NCBI GenBank assembly: GCA_001797315.1
Contig: MGPC01000032.1
Span: forward strand, 38,851 to 102,850
Direction of reading: 5' to 3'
Length of the DNA stretch: 64,000 bases
DNA from: Curvibacter sp. GWA2_64_110
GTDB taxonomy: Bacteria; Pseudomonadota; Gammaproteobacteria; Burkholderiales; Burkholderiaceae_C
Shown: piece after piece, positions 8,604 through 16,964 of the stretch
How the letters are laid out: each line of letters begins with the position of its first letter
Numbering within the stretch: position 1 is the first letter of the stretch
Position numbers and translations under genes: made by a program
Notes under the pieces: model-generated
The model's database searches: none
Told to the model about the DNA's origin: nothing
What the model saw: the letters and a program-made list of their open reading frames with translations, nothing else

Positions 8604-8666
8604 TTTCTATTCTTAATTTCTGGTGGGTCCTGAGTGACTCGAACACTCGACCTACGGATTAAGAGT
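8560..8666. repeat. attR-side repeat (reconstituted tRNA-Lys 3' end plus element-borne terminator)
   Basis: Same 18-bp and 69-bp blocks as 968..1075, separated by a different hairpin sequence. Confidence 0.93.
8574..8601 (-). terminator. Element-borne rho-independent terminator downstream of tRNA-Lys
   Basis: Minus strand AAGGACTTGACCGAAAGGTCAGGTCCTT followed by TTTCTTTTCCG. Confidence 0.7.
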
Positions 8667-8696
8667 CCGCTGCTCTACCAACTGAGCTAAGAACCC
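8621..8696 (-). tRNA. tRNA-Lys(CTT)
   Basis: GGGTTCTTAGCTCAGTTGGTAGAGCAGCGGACTCTTAATCCGTAGGTCGAGTGTTCGAGTCACTCAGGACCCACCA, 76 nt with encoded CCA; anticodon loop CTCTTAA. Confidence 0.97.
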
Positions 8697-8754
8697 GCTG
8701 CATTGAAGCAATGGGCTGAATTCTACCATCGGTTTGGGGCACCTTGCCGGGGGG

Positions 8755-11313
8755 TTACCAGTCCTCTTTGACGGCCAGCACCGCATCGCGTCCGGCGGCG
8801 GCGCGGCCGGCGAGCCAGGCCGTCAGCGTGCCGGCCAGCACCACGGCGGCGCACAGCGCCAGCAGGCGGCCCCAGGGCAGCAGCAACTCCATGCGCCAGT
8901 GAAAACTCTGCGGGTTGACCACATGCACCAGCACCACGGCCACCGCCAGGCCGAGCCCGAGGCCGGCGACGGCGCCGACGCCGGTCCAGGCGGCACCTTC
9001 ACCGGCCACCACGGCCAGGATCTGCCGGCGCGTCAGCCCCAGGTGCACCAGCAGGCCGAACTCCTTGCGCCGCGCCAGCACCTGCGCGCTGAAACTGGCC
9101 GCCACGCCGAACAGGCCGATGCCGATGGCCACCGCCTGCAGCCAGTAGGTGACGGCAAAGCTGCGGTCGAAGATGCGCAGTGAGGTGGCGCGGATCTGGC
9201 TGGCGCTGCCGAACTCCAGCAGCGCGCCGCTGCCCGGGCTGCTGCGCTCGGCCAGGGTACGGATGGCTTGCTGCACCTGGCTCAGCTCCGCGCCGGGGGC
9301 CAGCCACAGTGCCAGGTCGTTGCTGCGCGTGTCGCCGGTCAGCTGCGCGTAGCTGCGCCGCGCCATGGCGATGGCGCCGCTCTGGCGGGCATAGTCGCGC
9401 CACACACCTGCTACAAAAAACGTAGCTGGTGGCGCATGATGGGTGGGGTCTAGAGCCCTGAAAGACTGTGAAAGTGGGGCGAAGACGGCGCCCGGCCGGG
9501 CGCCGTGCAGGTCCAGCATGGCCTCGCTGACATAGATGCCGATCTGCCCCGGCGGCACCGGCAGCGGCTCGCCCAGCAGCGGCAGGTCGCGCGCCGGGTC
9601 GTCGAGCTCGCGCGCCAGCAGCGCCACGGCCGGGCGGTCGGCGGCCAGCAGCAGCGGCAGCTGGCGCTGCGCCTGCACGCGCTGCACGCCGGGCAGCTGC
9701 GCCACCGTCAACACGAACTCGGGGCTGAAGTACTGGGTGTCGGCGGCGTTCAGGCTGCTGGCGCTGCGCAGGTAGAGGTCGGCCGGCAGCACGCGCTCCA
9801 GCCATTGCGTCACCGAGTCGCGAAAGCTGGCCACCATCACGGTCAGCGCCACCGCCAGGCTGAGCGAGGCCACCACGCCGCTCACCGCCACCGCGGCGCT
9901 CTCGCGCTGGCGGCGGGCGCGCTCCACCGCCAGCAGCGGCAGCGTGTGCCGCGCCACCAGCGGGGCGATGCGGTCCAGCAGCAAGGCGATGAGCCAGGGC
10001 AGGGCCATGATGCCGCCCAGCAGCAGCAGGGCGATTGACACGTAAGCGCCCAGTGGCATATCAAAAATGGCCGGAGACCTCGTCAATATTACGCCAATAG
10101 CTATTAAAATAATAGCAATCCAGCCGTGCATGGCGTGCGCCGGCGTTGCGCCGAGGCCTTTGAGTGTTTGCGCCGGCGGCAGCCGCTGTGCCTGCCGGGC
10201 CGGCCACCAGCCGCCGGCCAGTGCCGCCAGCACGCCCAGCAGGCCGTAGCCCAGCGCGGCCGTGCCGTCCCACTGCAGGCGGGGCGTCACGCCGGCAAAA
10301 AAACCACCGCCCAGGTCGCCGCCGAGCAGGCGCAGGGCCAGTGCGGCCAAGGCGGTGCCGAGGGCAATGCCGGCCGCGCTGCCCAGGATGCCCAGCGCCA
10401 GCGACTCCCACAGCACCAGTGCCAGTCGCTCGCGCCCGGTCAGGCCCAGCACGCCCAGCAGGGCGAACTGCTGCGCGCGCTGGGCCACGCTCAAGGCCAG
10501 CACCGAGAACACCAGAAAGGCGCCGGTGAACAGTGCCACCAGCGCCAGCACCGTGAGGTTGACGCGGTAGGCGCGCGACAGGTTGCTGATGCGCTGCGCT
10601 GCGTCGCCGGGTTCGTTCAAGCTGAGGCCGCTGGGCCAGTCGGGCGCAGCCTGCAGCGTGCGCACGAAGGCGGCGCGGTCCACGCCGGGCTGCAGGCGCA
10701 GGTCGAGGCGGGTGAGCTGGCCGAGCTTGCCGAACAGCTCCTGCGCGGCGGCGATGTCCATCACCGCCAGGGCCGGGCCGCTGGCGCTCACCGTGCCGGC
10801 CACCTGCACCGGCTGCAGGCGCAGGCCGCTTTGCAGCTGGAGCGTGCGCCCCGGGATCAGCTGTTGCGCCGCCGGATTCAGGAAGACGGTGGCCGGTGCG
10901 AACAGCGCCAGCCGGTCCGCGCCGGCGGCCGGCCGCGGCAGCAAGTCGGGCGCGATGGCGGCCACCTGCAGTGCGTCGATGCCCAGCACGCGCAGCGGCA
11001 CGCGCCGGCCGTCGGCGCTGACGGCCTGACTGCTGAACTCCAGCACCGGGCTGGCCAGCGCCACCTGCGGGTGGCGGACCAGGCGGGCGTAGAGCGCTTC
11101 ATCGAAATTGCCTTGTGCGGCGCGCAGTTCCAGGTCGGGCTGGCCGCCCACGGCGCGCACCGCGTGCGAGAACTCGTCGAGCGCCGAGGCGTTGATCAGG
11201 TGCACCGAGAAGGCCAGCGCCACGCCCAGCATCACCGCCAGCACGGCGGCAGCATGGCGCCAGGGGTGGTGGCGCAGTTCCTGCCAGGAGAAGGTGCTCA
11301 GCAACTGGCGCAT
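8755..11313 (-). CDS. FtsX-like ABC transporter permease (852 aa)
   Basis: N-terminal MRQLLSTFSWQELRHHPWRHAAAVLAVMLGVALAFSVHLIN, two FtsX-type domains, multiple TMs. Confidence 0.88.
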   Translation of the reverse strand: MRQLLSTFSWQELRHHPWRHAAAVLAVMLGVALAFSVHLINASALDEFSHAVRAVGGQPDLELRAAQGNFDEALYARLVRHPQVALASPVLEFSSQAVSADGRRVPLRVLGIDALQVAAIAPDLLPRPAAGADRLALFAPATVFLNPAAQQLIPGRTLQLQSGLRLQPVQVAGTVSASGPALAVMDIAAAQELFGKLGQLTRLDLRLQPGVDRAAFVRTLQAAPDWPSGLSLNEPGDAAQRISNLSRAYRVNLTVLALVALFTGAFLVFSVLALSVAQRAQQFALLGVLGLTGRERLALVLWESLALGILGSAAGIALGTALAALALRLLGGDLGGGFFAGVTPRLQWDGTAALGYGLLGVLAALAGGWWPARQAQRLPPAQTLKGLGATPAHAMHGWIAIILIAIGVILTRSPAIFDMPLGAYVSIALLLLGGIMALPWLIALLLDRIAPLVARHTLPLLAVERARRQRESAAVAVSGVVASLSLAVALTVMVASFRDSVTQWLERVLPADLYLRSASSLNAADTQYFSPEFVLTVAQLPGVQRVQAQRQLPLLLAADRPAVALLARELDDPARDLPLLGEPLPVPPGQIGIYVSEAMLDLHGARPGAVFAPLSQSFRALDPTHHAPPATFFVAGVWRDYARQSGAIAMARRSYAQLTGDTRSNDLALWLAPGAELSQVQQAIRTLAERSSPGSGALLEFGSASQIRATSLRIFDRSFAVTYWLQAVAIGIGLFGVAASFSAQVLARRKEFGLLVHLGLTRRQILAVVAGEGAAWTGVGAVAGLGLGLAVAVVLVHVVNPQSFHWRMELLLPWGRLLALCAAVVLAGTLTAWLAGRAAAGRDAVLAVKEDW

Positions 11314-11444
11314 GGCGGGAGGATCAGGTGGGCTTGATGGGGTTCAAGAAAACGCCAGGTCGTCCACGGCCTTGACTTTACAGGCCGGCCATTAGGGGCC
11401 AGTATGGGGAGGGCCGACATGAACACGATGGCAAGGAGAGCACC

Positions 11445-11909
11445 ATGGGTGAGCGTTTGACAACCGGTGAAGTGTGTACGCGCAGTGTAACCATCGCCTT
11501 CAAGGGCACGCCCCTGGTCGATGCGGCACGGCTGATGCGGGCGCAGCATGTGGGCTGCCTGGTCGTGGTGGAGGACGGCCCGGCCAGCCGGCGCACCGTG
11601 AGCGGGCTGCTGACCGACCGCGACATCGTGATGGCCGTGGTCGCGCCCGGGCTCGACCCCAACACCTTGAGCGTGGGTGATGTGATGAGCACCGATCTGG
11701 TGACGGCACGCGAGGACGATTCGCTGATCGACCTCATGCGTGCCATGCGCGCCAAGGGCGTGCGGCGCATGCCGGTGGTGGGCGCGCAGGGCGAGCTGAT
11801 CGGCATTGCGACGCTGGACGATGTGCTGGCCATTCTGTCGGAGGAGCTGTCCCTGCTGGTGGCAGCGATCGATCACGAAGGGCAACGCGAGCGCAGGATG
11901 CGCCGTTGA
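11445..11909 (+). CDS. CBS-domain protein
   Basis: 154 aa with two CBS-like repeats (VDAARLMRAQHVGCLVVVEDG; DLMRAMRAKGVRRMPVVGAQGELIGIATLDDVLAIL). Confidence 0.88.
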   Translation: MGERLTTGEVCTRSVTIAFKGTPLVDAARLMRAQHVGCLVVVEDGPASRRTVSGLLTDRDIVMAVVAPGLDPNTLSVGDVMSTDLVTAREDDSLIDLMRAMRAKGVRRMPVVGAQGELIGIATLDDVLAILSEELSLLVAAIDHEGQRERRMRR

Positions 11910-12067
11910 GGGGCGGGTGGCGTGGATCGGGTGATTTTTGATGTGCGTCAAATTTGAATCACCCTCCGCTTGAATAGCACCGGCACGAACCACATACTTG
12001 CCAACTGATGGCCATGGCTGTCCGCGCCATGACCATGAGGCATCACCCCAACCTGAGGAGGAATGAC

Positions 12068-12493
12068 ATGAGTTCACTGATCACGCGTGGCAGTCTGTTC
12101 GATGATTTTTTCCGCGACATGGCGCCGGGTTTCTACGTCAAGCCGCTGCATGGCGACCCGCTGCCCAGCCCGGGGCAGATCAAGATCGACGTGAAGGAAA
12201 ACGGCAATAACTACACCGTGTCGGCCGAGATTCCGGGTGTGCGCAAGGAGGACATCCACGTCACCATCGAAGGCGGCATGGTGATGGTGCGTGCCGAGAT
12301 CAAGCAGGAAGACGCGCACAAGGACGACAAGTCCTTGCGCAACGAGCGCTACTTCGGCTCGGTGTCGCGTGGCATCCAGCTGCCGCAGGACGTGGACCAG
12401 GCGCAGGCCAAGGCCAAATACGACAACGGCGTGCTCACGCTCACGCTGCCCAAGAAGCAGGGCAACGGCTCGCAGAAGCTGCGCATCGAGTGA
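12068..12493 (+). CDS. Hsp20/alpha-crystallin family chaperone
   Basis: IKIDVKENGNNYTVSAEIPGVRKEDIHVTIEGGMVMVRAEIKQE; start at 12068 preceded by gaggaggaatgac. Confidence 0.92.
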   Translation: MSSLITRGSLFDDFFRDMAPGFYVKPLHGDPLPSPGQIKIDVKENGNNYTVSAEIPGVRKEDIHVTIEGGMVMVRAEIKQEDAHKDDKSLRNERYFGSVSRGIQLPQDVDQAQAKAKYDNGVLTLTLPKKQGNGSQKLRIE

Positions 12494-12508
12494 GCATGCG
12501 CCACCCAT

Positions 12509-12537
12509 GAAAAAGCCCGGCATGGCCGGGCTTTTTT
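12509..12537 (+). terminator. Rho-independent terminator after hsp20
   Basis: aaaaagcccggcatggccgggctttttt. Confidence 0.85.
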
Positions 12538-12556
12538 GCGGGCGCGGGAGAGGGGT

Positions 12557-13552
12557 TCAGTCCGCCTCGATCTTCGAGGTCTTGACCACCTGGGCCCAGC
12601 GTGCCAGCTCGGCCTTGGTGAAGTCAGCCAGCTGCTGCGGGTTCATGTAGTCGGCCTCGGCGCCGAGTTCCACCGCCTTCTGCTTGAAGGCTGGCGTGGC
12701 CGTGATCCTGGCGATCTCGGCGGCCAGCTTGTCGATGATGGGCTTGGGCGTCTTGGCCGGGGCAAAGACGGCAAACCACGAGGTGGCGTCCAGCTTGGGC
12801 AGGCCGGCTTCAGCGGTGGTGGGCACGTCCGGCAGGCTGGGCAGACGGGTCTTGCCGGTCACGGCCAGGGCGCGCAGCTTGCCGGCCTGGATGTGCGGCA
12901 CGAAGGGGGGCGGCGTGCCGAAGGTCAGGTCCACCTGATTGCCCAGCAGGTCCTGCAGCGCCGGGCCGGTGCCTTTGTAGGGAATGTGGGTCATCTGGAT
13001 GCCGGCCTGCTGCTCCAGCATGGCGCCGGTGACGTGCTGCAGCGAACCGTTGCCGCTGGAGGCGTAGTTCAGCTTGCCGGGGTTGGCCTTGGCATAGGCG
13101 ATCAGTTCGGCCATGTTTTTCACCGGCAGGCTGGCGCGCACCACGATCACCTGCGGCGCCGAGATCACGTTGGCCACCGGCTGGAAGTCCTTGGCATCCC
13201 ACTGCAGCGGTGTCTTGCTGACGGCGGGCGTGATGACGTGGTAGCCCGAGTACTGCATCAGCAACGTGTGGCCGTCGGCCTCGGCGCGCTTGACGAGCAT
13301 GGCGCCGATCGAGCCGTTGGCACCGCCCTTGTTGTCCACCACCACCGACTGGCCGAGCGCCGCGCCCAGCGGCTGCGCCAGCATGCGGGCGGAGAAGTCG
13401 GTGGTGCCGCCGGTGGCCGTGGGCACCACCAGCGTGACCGGGCGGCTGGGGTAGCTGCCGGCGCCTTGGGCCTGGGCCAGGCCGCTGAAGGCGGTGGCCG
13501 CGGCGAGTGCCGCGAGCGCGAGGCAGCGCAGGCTGTGTCGTTTGCTTGTCAT
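12557..13552 (-). CDS. Bug/TctC-family tripartite tricarboxylate transporter substrate-binding protein
   Basis: MTSKRHSLRCLALAALAAATAFSGLAQAQGAGSYPSRPVTLVVPTATGGTTDFSARMLAQ; signal peptide. Confidence 0.92.
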   Translation of the reverse strand: MTSKRHSLRCLALAALAAATAFSGLAQAQGAGSYPSRPVTLVVPTATGGTTDFSARMLAQPLGAALGQSVVVDNKGGANGSIGAMLVKRAEADGHTLLMQYSGYHVITPAVSKTPLQWDAKDFQPVANVISAPQVIVVRASLPVKNMAELIAYAKANPGKLNYASSGNGSLQHVTGAMLEQQAGIQMTHIPYKGTGPALQDLLGNQVDLTFGTPPPFVPHIQAGKLRALAVTGKTRLPSLPDVPTTAEAGLPKLDATSWFAVFAPAKTPKPIIDKLAAEIARITATPAFKQKAVELGAEADYMNPQQLADFTKAELARWAQVVKTSKIEAD

Positions 13553-13572
13553 CAAGGTCTCCTTGTTAAAAA

Positions 13573-14577
13573 TCAGTGCGTCACGGTGTCGCGCGCCAGG
13601 GCGCGGGCGCGGATGGTGTTGAAATCGGCCGGCACCGGGTGCAGATCCAGCCGGCGGCCGGCCTTGGTGATCTGGCTCGGCATGTCGTGGCCGATCAGGC
13701 CCGGCAGGCGCTGTGAGGCGGCGATCAGGCGCGCCAGGTCGACGCCGGTGTCGTAGTCCATCAGTTGCAGTGCATGCACGATTTCCTCGGTGCAGACATT
13801 GCCGGTGGCGCCGGGGGCGTAAGGGCAGCCGCCGATACCGCCGAGCGAGGCGTCGAAGCGGTCGGCGCCGGCATCGATGCCGGCCAGCACATTGGCCAGG
13901 CCCATGCCGCGCGTGTTGTGGAAGTGCAGCGTGAGTTCGGTGTGCGGCCAGCGCAGGCGGGTCGCACGCGTCAGCGCCGCCACCTGGCCGGGGTAGGCCA
14001 TGCCGGTGGTGTCGCACAGCGTGATGCCGTGCACGCCGAGGTCGACGAAGCGCTGGGCCCAGCCCAGCACCGCGGACTCCGACACATCGCCCTCCATCGG
14101 GCAGCCGAAGGAACACGAAAGCGACACGTTGACCGCCACGCCCTGGTCCTGCGCCAGCCGTGCCACCTGCGACAGCGCGTCGAACGACTGCGCGCGCGTC
14201 ATGCGCAGGTTGGCCAGGTTGTGCGTTTCGCTGGCCGACATCACCAGGTTGAGCTCGTCGGTGCGGGCCTCGATGGCACGTTCGGCACCGCGCATATTGG
14301 GCACCAGCGCGCTGTAGACCACGCCCGGGCGGCGCGCGATCTCGCGCATGACGATCTCCGCGTCGCGCAGCGCCGGGATGGCGGTGGGTGAGGTGAACGA
14401 GGTGACCTCGATCTTGGACAGACCGGTGGCCGAGAGTTCGTTGACGAGGGCGATCTTGTCCTCGGTCGGCACGAAGGCGCACTCGGCCTGCAGGCCGTCG
14501 CGTGTGCCGACCTCCTGCAGGTGGATGCGGCGGCCGGCGCCAAACCAGACCGGGTTCTTGTTCATGCCGGTGTTCAT
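13573..14577 (-). CDS. Hydroxymethylglutaryl-CoA lyase family protein
   Basis: IHLQEVGTRDGLQAE...SCSFGCPMEGDVS...CDTTGMAYPGQV...GGIGGCPYAPGATGNVCTEEIVH. Confidence 0.92.
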   Translation of the reverse strand: MNTGMNKNPVWFGAGRRIHLQEVGTRDGLQAECAFVPTEDKIALVNELSATGLSKIEVTSFTSPTAIPALRDAEIVMREIARRPGVVYSALVPNMRGAERAIEARTDELNLVMSASETHNLANLRMTRAQSFDALSQVARLAQDQGVAVNVSLSCSFGCPMEGDVSESAVLGWAQRFVDLGVHGITLCDTTGMAYPGQVAALTRATRLRWPHTELTLHFHNTRGMGLANVLAGIDAGADRFDASLGGIGGCPYAPGATGNVCTEEIVHALQLMDYDTGVDLARLIAASQRLPGLIGHDMPSQITKAGRRLDLHPVPADFNTIRARALARDTVTH

Positions 14578-15788
14578 GCCACGGTGCCTTTCTCGCGCAG
14601 GGCGGCGATGTTGTCTGAAGTGAGGCCCATCTGCTGCAGCACGCTGTCGGTGTCGTCGCCCAGGTGCGGCGCACTGCTGCGGATGCTGCCCGGCGTGGCC
14701 GAGAGCTTGGGCACGATGCCCGGCACGGCAATGTCGTCGCCGTCGCGCGTGTGTTGGGTCAGGATCATGTCGCGTGCCTGGTAGTGCGGGTCTTCGAAGA
14801 TGTCCTTGGCGGTGTAGACGCGGCCGACCGGCACGCGCGCGGCGTTCAGCGCATCGAGTACCTCCTGGATGCTGCGCGTCTGCGTCCAGGCGCCGATGGC
14901 GGCGTCGATCTCGGCCACGCGCTTGACGCGCCCGGCGTTGTCGGCCAGATCCGGTGCGTTGCCCAGATCCGGGCGGCCGATCGCCTCCATCAGGCGCTTG
15001 AAGATGCTGTCGCCGTTGCCGGCCACCAGCACATAACCGTCGCGGCAGGGGTAGGCATTGGAGGGGGCAATGCCCGGCAACGCGCTGCCGGCGGCTTCGC
15101 GCACGGCGCCGAAGGCGCTGTATTCGGGGATCAGGCTTTCCATCACGTTGAACACCGCTTCGTGCAGCGCCACGTCGATCACCTGGCCGGCGCCGCCGTT
15201 GACCTTGCGGTGGTAGAGCGCCATCATGACGCCGATCACGCCGTGCAGCGCGGCCAGCGTGTCGCCGATCGACACGCCCACGCGCACCGGCACGCGGCCC
15301 GGCTCGGCGGTGAGGTGGCGCAGGCCGCCCATGGCCTCGCCGATGACGCCGAAGCCCGGCATGTCGCGGTAGGGGCCGGTCTGGCCGTAGCCGCTGATGC
15401 GCAGCATCACCAGGCCGGGGTTGATCTTCTGCAGCTCGTCCCAGCCCATGCCCCAGGCTTCCAGCGTGTCGGGGCGGAAGTTCTCGATCAGCACGTCGGC
15501 CTCGGCAATCAGCTGGCGGGCGATGTCCTGCCCCGCGGGGCTGCGCAGGTCGAGCGCGATGGAGCGTTTGTTGCGTGACTGCACCTGCCACCAGACCGAG
15601 GTGCCGTTCTTGATGAGGCGCCAGTTGCGCAGCGGGTCGCCGGCGCCGGGGGCCTCGATCTTGATCACGTCGGCGCCGAACTCGCCCAGCGTCTTGCCGG
15701 CAAACGGCCCGGCGATCAGCTGGCCCATCTCGATGACACGCACGCCCTGCAGGGCGGCGGGTGTGAGGGCGGGGGAGGGGCTGGTCAT
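14574..15788 (-). CDS. CaiB/BaiF CoA-transferase family protein
   Basis: LQGVRVIEMGQLIAGPFAGKTLGEFGADVIKIEAPGAGDPLRNW; ATGA overlap with the lyase gene. Confidence 0.93.
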   Translation of the reverse strand: MTSPSPALTPAALQGVRVIEMGQLIAGPFAGKTLGEFGADVIKIEAPGAGDPLRNWRLIKNGTSVWWQVQSRNKRSIALDLRSPAGQDIARQLIAEADVLIENFRPDTLEAWGMGWDELQKINPGLVMLRISGYGQTGPYRDMPGFGVIGEAMGGLRHLTAEPGRVPVRVGVSIGDTLAALHGVIGVMMALYHRKVNGGAGQVIDVALHEAVFNVMESLIPEYSAFGAVREAAGSALPGIAPSNAYPCRDGYVLVAGNGDSIFKRLMEAIGRPDLGNAPDLADNAGRVKRVAEIDAAIGAWTQTRSIQEVLDALNAARVPVGRVYTAKDIFEDPHYQARDMILTQHTRDGDDIAVPGIVPKLSATPGSIRSSAPHLGDDTDSVLQQMGLTSDNIAALREKGTVA

Positions 15789-15855
15789 GGTGTGGGGAGT
15801 CTCCTTCTCGGATGGCGATGATGGCAAATCCGGTTCATTGGGTAAATCAACCATT

Positions 15856-15894
15856 CGGCAGCTTGCCATCGCGAAATGAGATGGCAAGCTGCCG
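15856..15894. promoter_or_regulatory. Perfect inverted repeat, 15-bp arms with 9-bp spacer, in a divergent promoter region
   Basis: cggcagcttgccatc-gcgaaatga-gatggcaagctgccg between divergent CaiB and LysR genes. Confidence 0.7.
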
Positions 15895-15913
15895 TCAGCG
15901 CCATAATGGCGCG

Positions 15914-16816
15914 ATGAAGCTCGATCCCGTCTCCCTGCGTCTGTTCGTCGCCGTCATGGAAGAAGGCACCATTGCCGAGGCGGCGGCGCGCGAGCACATT
16001 GCCGCCTCGGCTGTCAGCAAGCGCCTGAGCGAGCTGGAGCAGACCCTGGCCACCGAGCTGTTCGTGCGCAGCAACAAGGGCACCGAACCCACCGCCGCCG
16101 CTTTTGCCTTGCTGAACCTGGCGCGCGGCGTGCTCAACGACCTGGATGGCATCTTTGCCCAGATGAGCGAGTACGCCAGCGGCGTGCGCGGCCACGTGCG
16201 GGTGTTCGCCAACATTTCGGCCATCACGCAGTTCCTGCCGGGGGAACTGAAGTCCTTCATGGAGCAGTACCCGCAGGTGCAGATCCACCTGCAGGAGCGC
16301 ATCAGTTCGGTGATTGCCAAGGCGGTAGCCGACAACGCGGCCGACATCGGCATCCTGAACGACGGCAATTACGGCGAAGACCTCACGCTGCTGCCGTACC
16401 ACGACGACGAGCTGGTGGTGATCGCGCCGCTGGGTCACCCTCTTGCGCGCCGCAAGAGCGTTCGCATGCAGCAGGTGCTGGACTTTGATGTGGTCGGCGC
16501 CCACCCGGGCAGCGTGATGAACAACCTGCTGACCAAGGCCGCTGCCGAACTGGGTCGCCCGCTGCGCCTGCGCATCCAGGTCAGCAGCTATGACGCGCTG
16601 TGCCTGATGGTGGCTGCGGGCCTGGGGCTGGGCGTCATGCCACGCAAGAGCGCGCAGCTGTTTTTGCCCTCGCTCAAGATCAGGTGCGTCACGCTGGACG
16701 AACCCTGGGCCGCGCGCCAACTGGTGGTGGCAGTGCGCGATGTCGCTGCGCTGTCGCCGGTGGCCCGGCTGCTGTTGCAGCACATCAGTGTGCCGGGGCA
16801 CGACGCCCGGACTTGA
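15914..16816 (+). CDS. LysR-family transcriptional regulator
   Basis: MKLDPVSLRLFVAVMEEGTIAEAAAREHIAASAVSKRLSELEQTL. Confidence 0.92.
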   Translation: MKLDPVSLRLFVAVMEEGTIAEAAAREHIAASAVSKRLSELEQTLATELFVRSNKGTEPTAAAFALLNLARGVLNDLDGIFAQMSEYASGVRGHVRVFANISAITQFLPGELKSFMEQYPQVQIHLQERISSVIAKAVADNAADIGILNDGNYGEDLTLLPYHDDELVVIAPLGHPLARRKSVRMQQVLDFDVVGAHPGSVMNNLLTKAAAELGRPLRLRIQVSSYDALCLMVAAGLGLGVMPRKSAQLFLPSLKIRCVTLDEPWAARQLVVAVRDVAALSPVARLLLQHISVPGHDART

Positions 16817-16964
16817 CCTGCATCAACCGGGTGGCAGATCATGTGCGTTGGCCAGCGGTTTCTTGCTGCCCCGCAATATCTGGGTTTAAGATGAAAAAAT
16901 AGTTTTTGACGATTTCCTGGCCCGATGCATCAAGCGACATCCAAGATCGCGAGTGGCTTGAGAG

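Larger units (their letters stand above)
1007..8666. mobile_element. Integrative element inserted in the 3' part of tRNA-Lys(CTT); ~7.6 kb, with tyrosine integrase, HTH/excisionase-like protein, Rep_trans-like initiator and defence cargo
   Basis: Perfect 69-bp direct repeat 1007..1075 = 8598..8666 that includes the tRNA 3' end; integrase ORF ends inside the right repeat; composition differs from the flanks. Confidence 0.93.

Noticed and set aside
10126-11337. 403-aa plus-strand ORF
   Set aside because: Antisense to the FtsX-like permease; Q/H/R-rich with no domain-like pattern.
12557-14731. 724-aa ORF apparently fusing a repetitive N-terminus to a Bug-family protein
   Set aside because: Only the C-terminal 331 aa from MTSKRHSL is a credible protein; the N-terminal part is out-of-frame reading of the lyase gene.
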